Shown: piece by piece, positions 26,956 through 35,770 of the stretch
Layout of the letters: every line of letters starts with the position of its first letter
Position numbering within the stretch: the first letter of the stretch is position 1
From: Acholeplasmatales bacterium DTU056
GTDB lineage: Bacteria > Bacillota_I > Bacilli_A > ML615J-28 > CAG-698
Direction: 5' to 3'
DNA: 40,008 nucleotides
Assembly: GCA_001512985.1 (NCBI GenBank)
Contig: LFRX01000031.1
Span: forward strand, 13,888-53,895
Program-made: the position numbers and the translations under genes
Notes under the pieces: model-generated
The model's database searches: none
What the model saw: the letters and a program-made list of their open reading frames with translations, nothing else
What the model was told of the DNA's origin: nothing

Positions 26956-28140
26956 CTACTCTCCTTTGTATATTCCTTTGAATGCATATTTATAGTCATT
27001 CATTTTTTCATTGTAAATAAAATTATCTTTCGCCCCACTAGAAATATATACTTCATAAGAGTCACCATTTTTTACAACGAATACTGCTTCAACCCCATCC
27101 ATACTTTCAATTTTACGCATTCCTTCGTCTAACCCTAATGCAAAGATTGATGTTGATAAAGCATCAGCCCACATTGAATTAGTAGTAATAATCGATACAG
27201 CTACTACATTATTATCAAAAGGATATCCTGTCCGCGGGTCAAGGATATGATGATAATCATTGCCGTCTTCATCTTTGATATATCTTTCATATATCCCTGA
27301 AGTAACAATTGTTAAATCATCTATTATATATGTTCCAAATATTGATGGCAATGTGTTAAATGGTCCGGCAAATGGTGTTTGTAATCCTAAACGCCATGAA
27401 CGATCTTTGCCATCATTAGCAACACCGCTTCCAATAGTATGAATATTTCCGCCGATATCTATTATTGCTTTAGTAACTCCTTGAGAAAGTAAATACTCTT
27501 TTACCTTATCCGCCGCATACCCTTTTACAATTCCACCTAAATCTATTTTCATCCCTTTTTCAGCTAAAAAAACGGTGCTATTTTCTTCATCGATAATAAT
27601 TTTTCTAAAATCAACTAATTGTAAAGCGGCTTGGATGTCTTCATCAGCTGGGGGATTAGTTCGATTGTCTTCTAATTCATCATAATAATTATTTGTAAAA
27701 TTCCATAAATCCCACACTACGGCAATCGTTGGATCAAATAATGCCTTATTATCACAAGACTCACATATCGAAAGTTCTGCGGCTTCGATTGCTTTTTTTA
27801 GGATTTTTATTACTTCTTCAGATACTTTTACAGGAGCGATTCCGGCATTTTCATTTACTTTCATTAATTCAGTCTTATATCCATCTCCGCGGTTCTGAAT
27901 ATTAAATTTTTTATCTAAATTTAAAACTATTTTGTTTAAATCATTTTCTAATTGCTCTTTCTTAGCTTTAGTTAAATATTGATTTGGAACACGGATATCA
28001 ATTACCGGCATAATACTAAAGGCCTCTTCTAAGTAAAAAACATGCTGAGTATATTTGTTCTTATTTTTTGGAGTATCATCGCATCCTACTAAAAGAATAG
28101 CTGTTAATATTATAAGAAAAAAAGTCAAAAATCTCTTCAT
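26956..28140 (-). CDS. apbE: FAD:protein FMN transferase (ApbE lipoprotein)
   Basis: ApbE attaches FMN covalently to a threonine or serine of target redox proteins outside the membrane. The 394-residue protein has a lipoprotein signal with lipobox LVGC (Cys about 20), DPTIAVVWDLWNF, the MKIDLGGIVKGYAADKV flavin/Mg site, and the conserved HHILDPRTGYPFDNN and SMWADALSTSIFALG blocks. It is the first gene of the suf operon here. No Rnf or Nqr target is within the window, so its substrate is elsewhere. The promoter is an extended -10 and the ribosome site is GAGGTAAG. Confidence 0.95.
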   Translation of the reverse strand: MKRFLTFFLIILTAILLVGCDDTPKNKNKYTQHVFYLEEAFSIMPVIDIRVPNQYLTKAKKEQLENDLNKIVLNLDKKFNIQNRGDGYKTELMKVNENAGIAPVKVSEEVIKILKKAIEAAELSICESCDNKALFDPTIAVVWDLWNFTNNYYDELEDNRTNPPADEDIQAALQLVDFRKIIIDEENSTVFLAEKGMKIDLGGIVKGYAADKVKEYLLSQGVTKAIIDIGGNIHTIGSGVANDGKDRSWRLGLQTPFAGPFNTLPSIFGTYIIDDLTIVTSGIYERYIKDEDGNDYHHILDPRTGYPFDNNVVAVSIITTNSMWADALSTSIFALGLDEGMRKIESMDGVEAVFVVKNGDSYEVYISSGAKDNFIYNEKMNDYKYAFKGIYKGE

Positions 28141-28170
28141 ATTATCTTACCTCGATTCTGTGCCTTTTCT

Positions 28171-28179
28171 ATTATACCA
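28171..28179 (-). promoter_or_regulatory. Extended -10 promoter for apbE-sufCDSUB
   Basis: On the minus strand TGGTATAAT is an extended -10, about 30 nt before the apbE ATG. There is no good -35 box. Confidence 0.5.
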
Positions 28180-28245
28180 AACTTTACTCGATTTTGCATT
28201 AAATATATTAATTTTGAATACGCTTAATTATCTTTGTTATATAAT

Positions 28246-28288
28246 AAAAAAACATCTTTAAAAATAGTTTAACCTATTTTTAAAGATG
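28246..28288 (-). terminator. Terminator after the Nudix gene
   Basis: On the minus strand a 15-bp stem (CATCTTTAAAAATAG and its complement) around a 6-nt loop is followed by TTTTTTTATT. Confidence 0.85.
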
Positions 28289-28303
28289 CATAATCATTTA
28301 ATT

Positions 28304-28783
28304 TTATGTCAATAATTTAATCTCTACACTTTGCATTAATTCATTTTCAAAATGACAATGGTATTGATATAATTTATCATCTTGTAATATTCTTGGAAAA
28401 AAATATGGAATATTATCAACTAGCCCTAAATTCTTAAAGTCACTAACCCATTCGATTGGCTTTAAATCTAGAATTCCTTCACGAGTTTTAAGTGGAACTT
28501 TAAAGGAAAGTGGTTCATTTAAAAATCCGACAAATAAATGTAATCCGAGAATTTCTCCAGTTGGTTCATTCCAAGTTACGATTCCGCGATATTTTAAATC
28601 TAGGTTATCGGGATTAATTTGTGTTTCTTCAATTATTTCTCTTTTTATTGCGCTAAATTTATCTTCACCTTCATTTATTTTTCCCCCGACACCATTCCAT
28701 CTTCCCATCCAGGGATTTTTGTTACGATTTAATAATAATACTTGATTTTGATAAATTATAAAACATAATGTGTATTTAAACAT
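28304..28783 (-). CDS. Nudix hydrolase (MutT/8-oxo-dGTP diphosphatase-like)
   Basis: Nudix enzymes hydrolyse nucleoside diphosphates linked to another group. This 159-residue protein has the box GKINEGEDKFSAIKREIIEET (about 33-53) with every catalytic Glu in place; the usual Gly after EE-x is Gln. MGRWNGVGGKI just before it is typical of the MutT branch that clears oxidised dGTP. The substrate is inferred only. The ATG follows GAGGGAG. It begins 15 nt after the nifJ terminator, so either that terminator leaks or a promoter is hidden in the gap. Confidence 0.9.
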   Translation of the reverse strand: MFKYTLCFIIYQNQVLLLNRNKNPWMGRWNGVGGKINEGEDKFSAIKREIIEETQINPDNLDLKYRGIVTWNEPTGEILGLHLFVGFLNEPLSFKVPLKTREGILDLKPIEWVSDFKNLGLVDNIPYFFPRILQDDKLYQYHCHFENELMQSVEIKLLT

Positions 28784-28797
28784 ATTCTCCCTCGATT

Positions 28798-28830
28798 TAA
28801 AAATCAGGGTTTCTTTTTAAGAAACCCTGA
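28798..28830 (-). terminator. Terminator after nifJ
   Basis: On the minus strand TCAGGGTTTCTT pairs with AAGAAACCCTGA around a 3-nt loop, followed by TTTTTAAA. It is only 15-20 nt upstream of the Nudix start codon. Confidence 0.8.
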
Positions 28831-28836
28831 AATTTT

Positions 28837-31800
28837 TTATTCACCATCAACTGTTTCAGCTTCGTTAGAGAAATCCATTGATGCATAACGTTTATACATA
28901 CGATATCTTTGTTGAGCATCACGTTTATTTTTTTCTAGAAGTTCTTTAGCAGCTTCTGGATTGATTTGTTTTAAACGAGCATAGCGGTTTTCGCTTAATA
29001 AGAATTCTTCATATTTATCCCAATTTGGTTCACGAGAATCTAATTGGAATGGATTTTTACCTTCTTTAACTAAACGTGGATCGTAACGGAAGTTGACCCA
29101 GTATCCGCATTCAACTGCTAATTTAGCTTGTTCTTGTGATTTACCCATACCAGCTTTAATTTGGTGAGAAATACATGGAGAGTAAGCCACAATTAGTGAT
29201 GGCCCATCGTAACTTTCAGCTTCTTTAATTGCACGAAGCATTTGTGCTTGACTTGCGCCGTGAGAAATAGAAGCTACATATACGTGACCATAACTCATAG
29301 CGATTGCGGCTAGGTCTTTTTTCTTAACTTGTTTACCAGCAGCTGCAAATTTTGCGATCGCGGCTGTTGGGCTTGATTTTGACGCTTGACCGCCGGTATT
29401 AGAGTAAACTTCGGTATCAAGTACTAGGATATTAACATTTTCATTATTAGCAATAACATGGTCTAATCCACCAAAGCCAATGTCGTATGCCCAACCGTCT
29501 CCACCGATAATCCATTGTGAACGAGCCACTAGATAATCGCGTAAGTTGTAAATTTCTTTAGCATAATCAGTATCTAGTTTTTCTAATAATGAAGTTAATT
29601 GTTTAGCAATTCGGCGAGTTTCCAAACTACTATTGCGTTTTTCTAACCATTCATTAAATAACTCTTTAACTTCTGGTGCTAGATTTTCATCTTCTAATCC
29701 TTTTTCCATTTCTAAGGCAATGCGGGCACGAAGTGTTTCAGTACCAATTCTCATACCAAATCCAAATTCCGCATTATCCTCAAATAATGAGTTTGCCCAA
29801 GCAGGTCCATAACCATCTTTGTTAGTTGTATATGGAGTTGCTGGGAAGCTTGCACCATAGATTGATGAGCATCCAGTAGCATTGGCAATTAACATATGAT
29901 CGCCAAATAATTGAGTTATTAATTTAATATATGGTGTTTCACCACATCCAGCACATGCGCCAGAGAATTCAAATAATGGTTGTGCAAATTGGCTATTACG
30001 TGGGTTAGCAGTAGTATCTAATAAATCAGATTTATATGTCACATTATCGAAGAAGTAACGATCGCGTTCGTCATTACCTTTCGCAATTACTTCAGAAATA
30101 TCAGTCATAACTAACGCTTTTTCACCACGTTTTCCTGGACATGTGTTCGCACATACGCCACATCCTGTACAATCCGCAACAGAAATACGAATTGAATATT
30201 CTAATCCTTCTAATCCTTTAATATTTGGTGTTAAATATACTGCATCTTGTGGTCCCGCTGCTTTTTCTTCAGGAGTTACTAAGAATGGACGAATAACTGC
30301 ATGTGGACATACAAATGAACATTGATTACATTGGATACAGTTTTCTGGAATCCATACTGGAACATGAGTGGCAATATAACGTTTTTCATATGCTGTGGTA
30401 CCAGGGGCCATTGAACCATCAACGTATGGTTCGAAAGCTGAAACTGGTAAATCATATCCACGAATTGCATTCACTTCTTGAGCGATTGTTCTTACAAAGT
30501 GTGGAATATTTTCATCAACCACTTTTTCTTCAATATCTAATTTTGCCCAAGCAGGATCAATTGAGAATTCACGTAATGAATCGCCACCGTGTTCAATAGC
30601 CTTATGGTTCATTTCGACAACATTTTGTCCAAAACGACCATATGACTTAGTTGCAAATTCTTTCATTAATTCAATTGCTTTAGCATATGGTAAAATTTGC
30701 TCATTTAGTTTAAAGAATGCTGATTGCATGATTGTATTGGTGCGTCCACCTAATCCAATTTTTTGAGCTAAAGTGTTAGCATCAATAACAAACATTTTAA
30801 TTTCTTTTTCTGCTAATGCTTTTTTAACTTTATTTGGTAAGAATTCAATTAATTGTTCGTCAGTTTTATCAGTATTTAGTAAGAATGTTCCACCATGTTT
30901 AATTTCTTTGATTAAGTCAAATTTTTGTAAGTAAACATCCATCGAACATGATAAGAAATCAGCTTGTTTAATTAAGTAAGTTGAACGAATTGGTTTTGGT
31001 CCAAAACGTAAATGTGAGCGTGTGACCCCACCAGATTTTTTAGAGTCATATGCAAAGTACGCTTGAACATATAAATCAGTGCTATCACCAATTAGTTTAA
31101 TAGTGTTTTTATTAGCCCCGACTGTACCGTCACTACCAAAACCATAGAAAATTAATTCGGAAGTTGCTTGGTCGTTAACTTTTGGTTCACGAGTAACTTC
31201 AAGTGATGTAAATGTTACATCATCGGTAATACCAATTGTAAATCTATCTTTTGCATTTTCGCCTTTAGCTAAATTATCAAATACTGCAATAATTTGTCCT
31301 GGTGTTGTATCTTTACTTGATAATCCGTAACGACCACCAATAATTAATGGACGATTTTCTTGATTATAAAATGCTGCTTTAACATCAAGATATAGTGGTT
31401 CACCAGCTGAACCTTGTTCTTTAGTACGATCTAATACAGCAATTCTTTTAACTGTTTTTGGAATAACTCTTAATAAATGTTTAACTGAGAATGGGCGATA
31501 TAGATGTACAACTACACAACCAACTTTGCGTCCTTCAGTTTGACGTAAGAAATCAACAACTTCTTTAATGGTTTCATTTACTGAACCCATTGCAATGATA
31601 ATGTCAGTTGCATTTTCATCTCCATAGTAAACAAATGGAGCATATTGACGCCCAGTAATTTTACTAATTTCATTCATATATTCTTCTACGATCTCAGGAA
31701 CTCTTTCATAGAAAACATTTTGAGCCTCTCGAGCTTGGAAATATACGTCATCATTTTGTGCAGAACCACGAGTTACTGGACGATTTGGACTTAAAGCACG

Positions 31801-32418
31801 ATTTCTAAATTCTTGGACTTTATCCCAGTCAAGTAAACGTGCAAATTCACTATAGTCCATAACTTCGATTTTTTGAATTTCATGTGATGTTCTAAATCCA
31901 TCAAAGAAATGTAAGAATGGTATGCTGGATTTGATTGCAGAAAGGTGTGCTACACCAGCTAAGTCCATAACTTCTTGAACACTAGATGTTGCAAGCATTG
32001 CCCAACCAGTTTGACGGGCAGCCATAACATCTTGATGATCTCCAAAAATAGATAATGCTTGAACTGCGATACTACGTGCAGAAACATGAATTACACCTGG
32101 TAATAATTCACCAGCAATTTTATACATATTAGGGATTTTTAATAATAACCCTTGACTAGCTGTAAATGTCGTTGTTAGAGCCCCAGCTTGTAATGAACCA
32201 TGAACAGTTCCGGCTGCTCCTGCTTCAGATTGCATTTCAACAACTTTTACAGGAGTTCCAAACAAGTTTTTCTTACCTTGGCTGGCCCACTCATCAACAA
32301 ATTCCGCCATTGGTGAGGATGGTGTGATTGGATATATACCAGCTACTTCTGTAAAGGCATATGCACAATACGCTGCGGCTTGGTTACCATCCATTGACGC
32401 AAAAACTTTTTTTGACAT
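28837..32418 (-). CDS. nifJ: Pyruvate:ferredoxin (flavodoxin) oxidoreductase, single chain
   Basis: PFOR splits pyruvate with CoA into acetyl-CoA and CO2 and passes electrons to ferredoxin, a core step in anaerobes. The 1193-residue chain is full length. It begins with MDGNQAAAYCAYAFTEVAGIYPITPSSPMAE (domain I), has GSDGTVGANKNTIK (CoA domain), two 4Fe-4S motifs CIQCNQCSFVCP and CTGCGVCANTCPG, a further cluster cysteine in GACAGCGETPY, and the thiamine-diphosphate region GCSSIYGASFPATPYTTN and GDGWAYDIGFGGLDH. The ribosome site GGAGGAG is ideal. Coding looks more GC-rich and conservative than its neighbours, as expected for a highly expressed gene. No ferredoxin gene is adjacent. Confidence 0.98.
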   Translation of the reverse strand: MSKKVFASMDGNQAAAYCAYAFTEVAGIYPITPSSPMAEFVDEWASQGKKNLFGTPVKVVEMQSEAGAAGTVHGSLQAGALTTTFTASQGLLLKIPNMYKIAGELLPGVIHVSARSIAVQALSIFGDHQDVMAARQTGWAMLATSSVQEVMDLAGVAHLSAIKSSIPFLHFFDGFRTSHEIQKIEVMDYSEFARLLDWDKVQEFRNRALSPNRPVTRGSAQNDDVYFQAREAQNVFYERVPEIVEEYMNEISKITGRQYAPFVYYGDENATDIIIAMGSVNETIKEVVDFLRQTEGRKVGCVVVHLYRPFSVKHLLRVIPKTVKRIAVLDRTKEQGSAGEPLYLDVKAAFYNQENRPLIIGGRYGLSSKDTTPGQIIAVFDNLAKGENAKDRFTIGITDDVTFTSLEVTREPKVNDQATSELIFYGFGSDGTVGANKNTIKLIGDSTDLYVQAYFAYDSKKSGGVTRSHLRFGPKPIRSTYLIKQADFLSCSMDVYLQKFDLIKEIKHGGTFLLNTDKTDEQLIEFLPNKVKKALAEKEIKMFVIDANTLAQKIGLGGRTNTIMQSAFFKLNEQILPYAKAIELMKEFATKSYGRFGQNVVEMNHKAIEHGGDSLREFSIDPAWAKLDIEEKVVDENIPHFVRTIAQEVNAIRGYDLPVSAFEPYVDGSMAPGTTAYEKRYIATHVPVWIPENCIQCNQCSFVCPHAVIRPFLVTPEEKAAGPQDAVYLTPNIKGLEGLEYSIRISVADCTGCGVCANTCPGKRGEKALVMTDISEVIAKGNDERDRYFFDNVTYKSDLLDTTANPRNSQFAQPLFEFSGACAGCGETPYIKLITQLFGDHMLIANATGCSSIYGASFPATPYTTNKDGYGPAWANSLFEDNAEFGFGMRIGTETLRARIALEMEKGLEDENLAPEVKELFNEWLEKRNSSLETRRIAKQLTSLLEKLDTDYAKEIYNLRDYLVARSQWIIGGDGWAYDIGFGGLDHVIANNENVNILVLDTEVYSNTGGQASKSSPTAAIAKFAAAGKQVKKKDLAAIAMSYGHVYVASISHGASQAQMLRAIKEAESYDGPSLIVAYSPCISHQIKAGMGKSQEQAKLAVECGYWVNFRYDPRLVKEGKNPFQLDSREPNWDKYEEFLLSENRYARLKQINPEAAKELLEKNKRDAQQRYRMYKRYASMDFSNEAETVDGE

Positions 32419-32453
32419 AAAAACTCCTCCGTTTTATAATTTTTAACACGAAC

Positions 32454-32486
32454 TTGAATCAAAAACTAATTCAATTTATTATAGCA
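32454..32486 (-). promoter_or_regulatory. Promoter of nifJ with inverted repeat at the transcript start
   Basis: On the minus strand TGCTATAAT (32486-32478) is an extended -10. Just downstream TTGAAT (32474-32469) and ATTCAA (32459-32454) form a dyad with a 9-nt gap at the expected start of transcription, a fitting place for a repressor. Confidence 0.5.
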
Positions 32487-32549
32487 TATTATCACAAAAA
32501 ATACTAGTCCTATTTTGAAAAATTACCAATTCTAAGAAATAGCTTTACA

Positions 32550-32590
32550 TTGCTTTTATTTTGTTCATTAGTTATAATATTTATAACTAA
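32550..32590 (+). promoter_or_regulatory. Promoter with perfect 10-bp palindrome for the radical SAM gene
   Basis: TTGCTT (32550-32555) and TATAAT (32573-32578) are 17 nt apart. TTAGTTATAA-TAT-TTATAACTAA (32568-32590) is a perfect dyad lying over the -10 and the start site, a probable operator. Confidence 0.6.
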
Positions 32591-32608
32591 AATTAAAAAG
32601 GTGATTAA

Positions 32609-34243
32609 ATGAAATCATTACTAGTCGCAATTAATTCCAAATATATTCATCCTGGATATGGTGTATATCAAATTGTTGCTAACTCAAAATATCCTGTTGA
32701 CTATATTGAATTCACCATAAAAGACAACATTGAATCAATAATAGAAAAAATCACTAAAACCAATTATGACTTACTTGGTTTTAGCGTATATATATGGAAT
32801 GTTGAAATAGTAAAAAGGATTTTGAAACATTTAGAACAAATAAATTTTAATGGAACTATTCTATTAGGAGGACCTGAAGTAAGTTATCAGGCTGATTACT
32901 TTTTTACTAACTTTAAAATTGATTATATTATTAAAAATGAAGGGGAAGAATCATTTAATGAATTACTTGAATATTTACAAAATTTGCGTCCGATTACTAA
33001 CGTAAGCAACCTTTATTATCAACAAAACAATCAAGTTCATTTCACTTATGATAAACTTCCTGATATTAATAATATTAAACCTGCTCATCACTTTGTCGAT
33101 GACCTTGAGCATAAAATAATTTATTTTGAAAGCAGTCGTGGGTGTTGCTTCAACTGTACTTATTGTATGGCTTCATTAGAGCCTAGAATTAGGCCTTTTC
33201 CGCTTGACTTAGTTAAAAGTAATTTATCTGAACTTTTAAGAAAAAAAGTTAAAACTATCAAATTTTTAGATCGTAGTTTTAACATTCACTTAAAAAACGC
33301 CTTAGAAATATTAAAATTTTTAATTGAAAATGATAATAACTATACAACTATTCAATTTGAAGTTGTTGGTGATATTCTAAATAGACAAATCATTGATTAT
33401 ATTATCAAATATGCTCGACCTGGATATTTTCGCTTTGAAATAGGAGTTCAAACAACAAATCCACAAACAACTAAAGCAATAAGACGGACTCTTGATTTTG
33501 AAAAATTAGCTAAAAATATCAACTTATTACGTGACAAGGTCGGCTTACATTTAGACTTAATCGCGGGATTACCTTATGAAAATAAAGAAAGTTTTAAAAA
33601 GTCGTTTAACGATACTTTCCTGCTTTTTCCGCACGAACTTCAACTTGGTTTTTTAAAAGAATTGAAAGGAACCCAAATTAGTAAGGAAAAAGAACTTCAT
33701 CAATATGTCTTTTCTAATACTGCTCCTTATGAAGTAATTGAAAATAAATACATTAGTAAAGAAGATCTTGAAGAGATTAGGATTGTAGAAAAGATGGTAA
33801 ATAGGTTATATAATAGGGGACTATTTAATCAAACTATTCATTATCTAGTCACAAACAATTATTATCAGCCTTATGATTTCTTTTTTGAAGTTGGGGTATA
33901 TTTTATAAATAACAACCTCAATAGTCTAACTTATCAATTACATGAACTATTTTTAAATGTTTATAATTTCCTTAAAACTAATCCTAATCTTGACAGCGAC
34001 TATATTTTATTTCTCTTAAAACAAGACTATTTATCCCATTTTAAAATCCGACCAAAAATATGGTGGGATAATCCCCTTACTCCACAAGAAAAAAAGGATG
34101 TTTTTCAAAAAATGACTGTTTTGTATCCACATTTGAATATGGATATGTTATATAGGTATTGTAGAATTGAGAAGTATCAAAATCAATATTATGCTATTTT
34201 GTATCTACCAAATAAAGTAGAAAGTTATTGTTTTACCATTTAA
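32609..34243 (+). CDS. B12-binding-domain radical SAM protein (DUF4080 type)
   Basis: The N-terminal part (about residues 1-130) has the cobalamin-binding fold with LLGFSVYIWNVE and LLGGPEVSYQ. The radical SAM domain follows with the cluster motif C179-x3-C183-x2-C186 (SRGCCFNCTYCMAS), LDRSF, FEVVGD and FRFEIGVQTTNPQT. From about residue 375 to the end (544) is a helical C-terminal domain like that of the DUF4080 group common in Clostridia and Bacilli anaerobes. The reaction is unknown; relatives include methyltransferases and methylthiotransferases acting on RNA or small molecules. It has its own promoter, diverges from nifJ, and has the ribosome site AAGGTG. Confidence 0.9.
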   Translation: MKSLLVAINSKYIHPGYGVYQIVANSKYPVDYIEFTIKDNIESIIEKITKTNYDLLGFSVYIWNVEIVKRILKHLEQINFNGTILLGGPEVSYQADYFFTNFKIDYIIKNEGEESFNELLEYLQNLRPITNVSNLYYQQNNQVHFTYDKLPDINNIKPAHHFVDDLEHKIIYFESSRGCCFNCTYCMASLEPRIRPFPLDLVKSNLSELLRKKVKTIKFLDRSFNIHLKNALEILKFLIENDNNYTTIQFEVVGDILNRQIIDYIIKYARPGYFRFEIGVQTTNPQTTKAIRRTLDFEKLAKNINLLRDKVGLHLDLIAGLPYENKESFKKSFNDTFLLFPHELQLGFLKELKGTQISKEKELHQYVFSNTAPYEVIENKYISKEDLEEIRIVEKMVNRLYNRGLFNQTIHYLVTNNYYQPYDFFFEVGVYFINNNLNSLTYQLHELFLNVYNFLKTNPNLDSDYILFLLKQDYLSHFKIRPKIWWDNPLTPQEKKDVFQKMTVLYPHLNMDMLYRYCRIEKYQNQYYAILYLPNKVESYCFTI

Positions 34244-34260
34244 ATATTTAATATTCTTCT

Positions 34261-34303
34261 TCTTTCCTTCATATAATGTAATGATTATAAACTGAAGGAA
34301 AGA
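34261..34303 (+). promoter_or_regulatory. Hairpin that could cover the murE ribosome site
   Basis: TCTTTCCTTCA (34261-34271) is a perfect complement to TGAAGGAAAGA (34293-34303), which holds the murE ribosome site AAGGAAAG. ATAAT/ATTAT in the loop can extend the fold. A TATAAT at 34272-34277 lies inside the loop, so transcripts from it would lack the left arm. Confidence 0.45.
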
Positions 34304-34308
34304 TCTAT

Positions 34309-35718
34309 ATGAAAGTAAATAAGATTATTAAATTACTAAAGAAATTACAGATTACCGGCATAAGTGATGATACACGTTATCTTGATGCAGGTAATCTTTT
34401 TATTTGTAAAAAGGGAACTAAATATAATGGTCTTAACTTTATTCACGAGGCCATATCCAAAGGCGCAAAAGCTATTTTAACCGAAGAAGATATTTTGTTA
34501 GATAATGTGGTTGTAATCAAGGTTAATAGTATTCAAAAAGTATTTTATGAATTAATTGCTAAGTTCTATCGATATCCTTGGAAAAAATTAAAGTTAATTG
34601 GTGTCACGGGAACCGATGGTAAAACCACAACAGCTTCATATATTAAACATCTTCTTGGTAATGATTGTGCCTATATTGGAACGAATGGCATTGTTTATTA
34701 TGATAAGATTATTAAAACTTCTTATACAACTCTTCCATATTGTTTATTTGTAAGAACTCTTTATGAATTACAAAAGGCTAATATTAAATACGTTAGCCTT
34801 GAAGCATCTTCCCAAGGATTAATTAATAATCGTTTATATGGAATTAATTTTGATGTTGCAATTTTTACTAATTTAACTTATGAACATCTTGATACTCACA
34901 AAAATATGTATAATTATTTTCAAGCTAAACTAATCCTTTTTAAGCAATTAAAGAAAAACGGTTTAGCAATTGTAAATCGCGATAGTAAATATTCAAATTT
35001 TATTCGCGTCCCAAAAGTAACCTTTAGTATCCAAACAAATGCTGATTATCAAATTACTAATATTGTAAATAAAAGCGATTATCTTGAATTTACATTATTA
35101 TCAAAAAATAATCAACCAACTATATATCAAACAAATGTTTTTGAATCATATAACTTATCAAACCTTTTAGCTGCCATTATTGTTGCTAAACATTTTAAGG
35201 TTCCCAACGAAACATTAAAAGAAAAAATCATACAAATGCCAAGTGTTGCGGGAAGGTTACAATTAGTATCAACCGATTTACCTTTTAAAATATATATTGA
35301 TTTTGCACATACTCCAAATGCTTTATATGAAGTCTTAAAAAATTTACGTTCAAAAACTAATGGTAGAATCATCGGGGTTTGCGGAAGTGCGGGGGAAAAG
35401 GATAAATATAAACGCCATTTAATTGGGCAAGTGGCAACGAATAATGCCGATTATGTTATTTTTACTTCGGAAGATTATCGCAGCGAAGATCCCTATGACA
35501 TTATTTCACAAATGATATCGCTTATCAAAACTAATAACTACGAGATAATTATTGATAGAAAAAAAGCTATTGAAAAAGCCATTAAAATTGCCAAAGAAAA
35601 TGATATTGTAATTGTAACCGGAAAAGGAAATGATGAATATTTTGAAACTAACGAAGGTTGTTTTAAATATTCAGACTATGAGACAATTCAAGAAATTTTC
35701 ACTTCAAAAAAAATATAA
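34309..35718 (+). CDS. murE: UDP-MurNAc-dipeptide ligase MurE
   Basis: MurE adds the third residue (meso-DAP or L-Lys) to UDP-MurNAc-L-Ala-D-Glu. The 469-residue protein has the N-terminal UDP-binding domain (ISDDTRYLDAGNLFIC), the ATP-binding GVTGTDGKTTTASYI (about 98-112), IEASSQGL-like VSLEASSQGLI, TNLTYEHLDTH, and the C-terminal domain with IYIDFAHTPNAL and GVCGSAGEKDKYKR. The amino-acid selectivity motif, DNPR in DAP enzymes, reads EDYR (388-391) in TSEDYRSEDP; the Arg that holds DAP is kept, the rest is changed. The ribosome site is within a hairpin. A terminator follows. Confidence 0.95.
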   Translation: MKVNKIIKLLKKLQITGISDDTRYLDAGNLFICKKGTKYNGLNFIHEAISKGAKAILTEEDILLDNVVVIKVNSIQKVFYELIAKFYRYPWKKLKLIGVTGTDGKTTTASYIKHLLGNDCAYIGTNGIVYYDKIIKTSYTTLPYCLFVRTLYELQKANIKYVSLEASSQGLINNRLYGINFDVAIFTNLTYEHLDTHKNMYNYFQAKLILFKQLKKNGLAIVNRDSKYSNFIRVPKVTFSIQTNADYQITNIVNKSDYLEFTLLSKNNQPTIYQTNVFESYNLSNLLAAIIVAKHFKVPNETLKEKIIQMPSVAGRLQLVSTDLPFKIYIDFAHTPNALYEVLKNLRSKTNGRIIGVCGSAGEKDKYKRHLIGQVATNNADYVIFTSEDYRSEDPYDIISQMISLIKTNNYEIIIDRKKAIEKAIKIAKENDIVIVTGKGNDEYFETNEGCFKYSDYETIQEIFTSKKI

Positions 35719-35755
35719 GGCTTCCTTGAGAAGCCTTATTTTCGTTATTTTTTAG
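35715..35755 (+). terminator. Terminator after murE
   Basis: ATAAGGCTTC pairs with GAAGCCTTAT around a 5-nt loop, followed by TTTCGTTATTTTTT. The stem starts in the last codon of murE. Confidence 0.85.
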
Positions 35756-35770
35756 AAATTATATCAATTA

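Noticed and set aside
30143..30599. Small plus- and minus-strand frames inside nifJ
   Set aside because: They lie within conserved cluster-binding and TPP regions of PFOR and have no family features.
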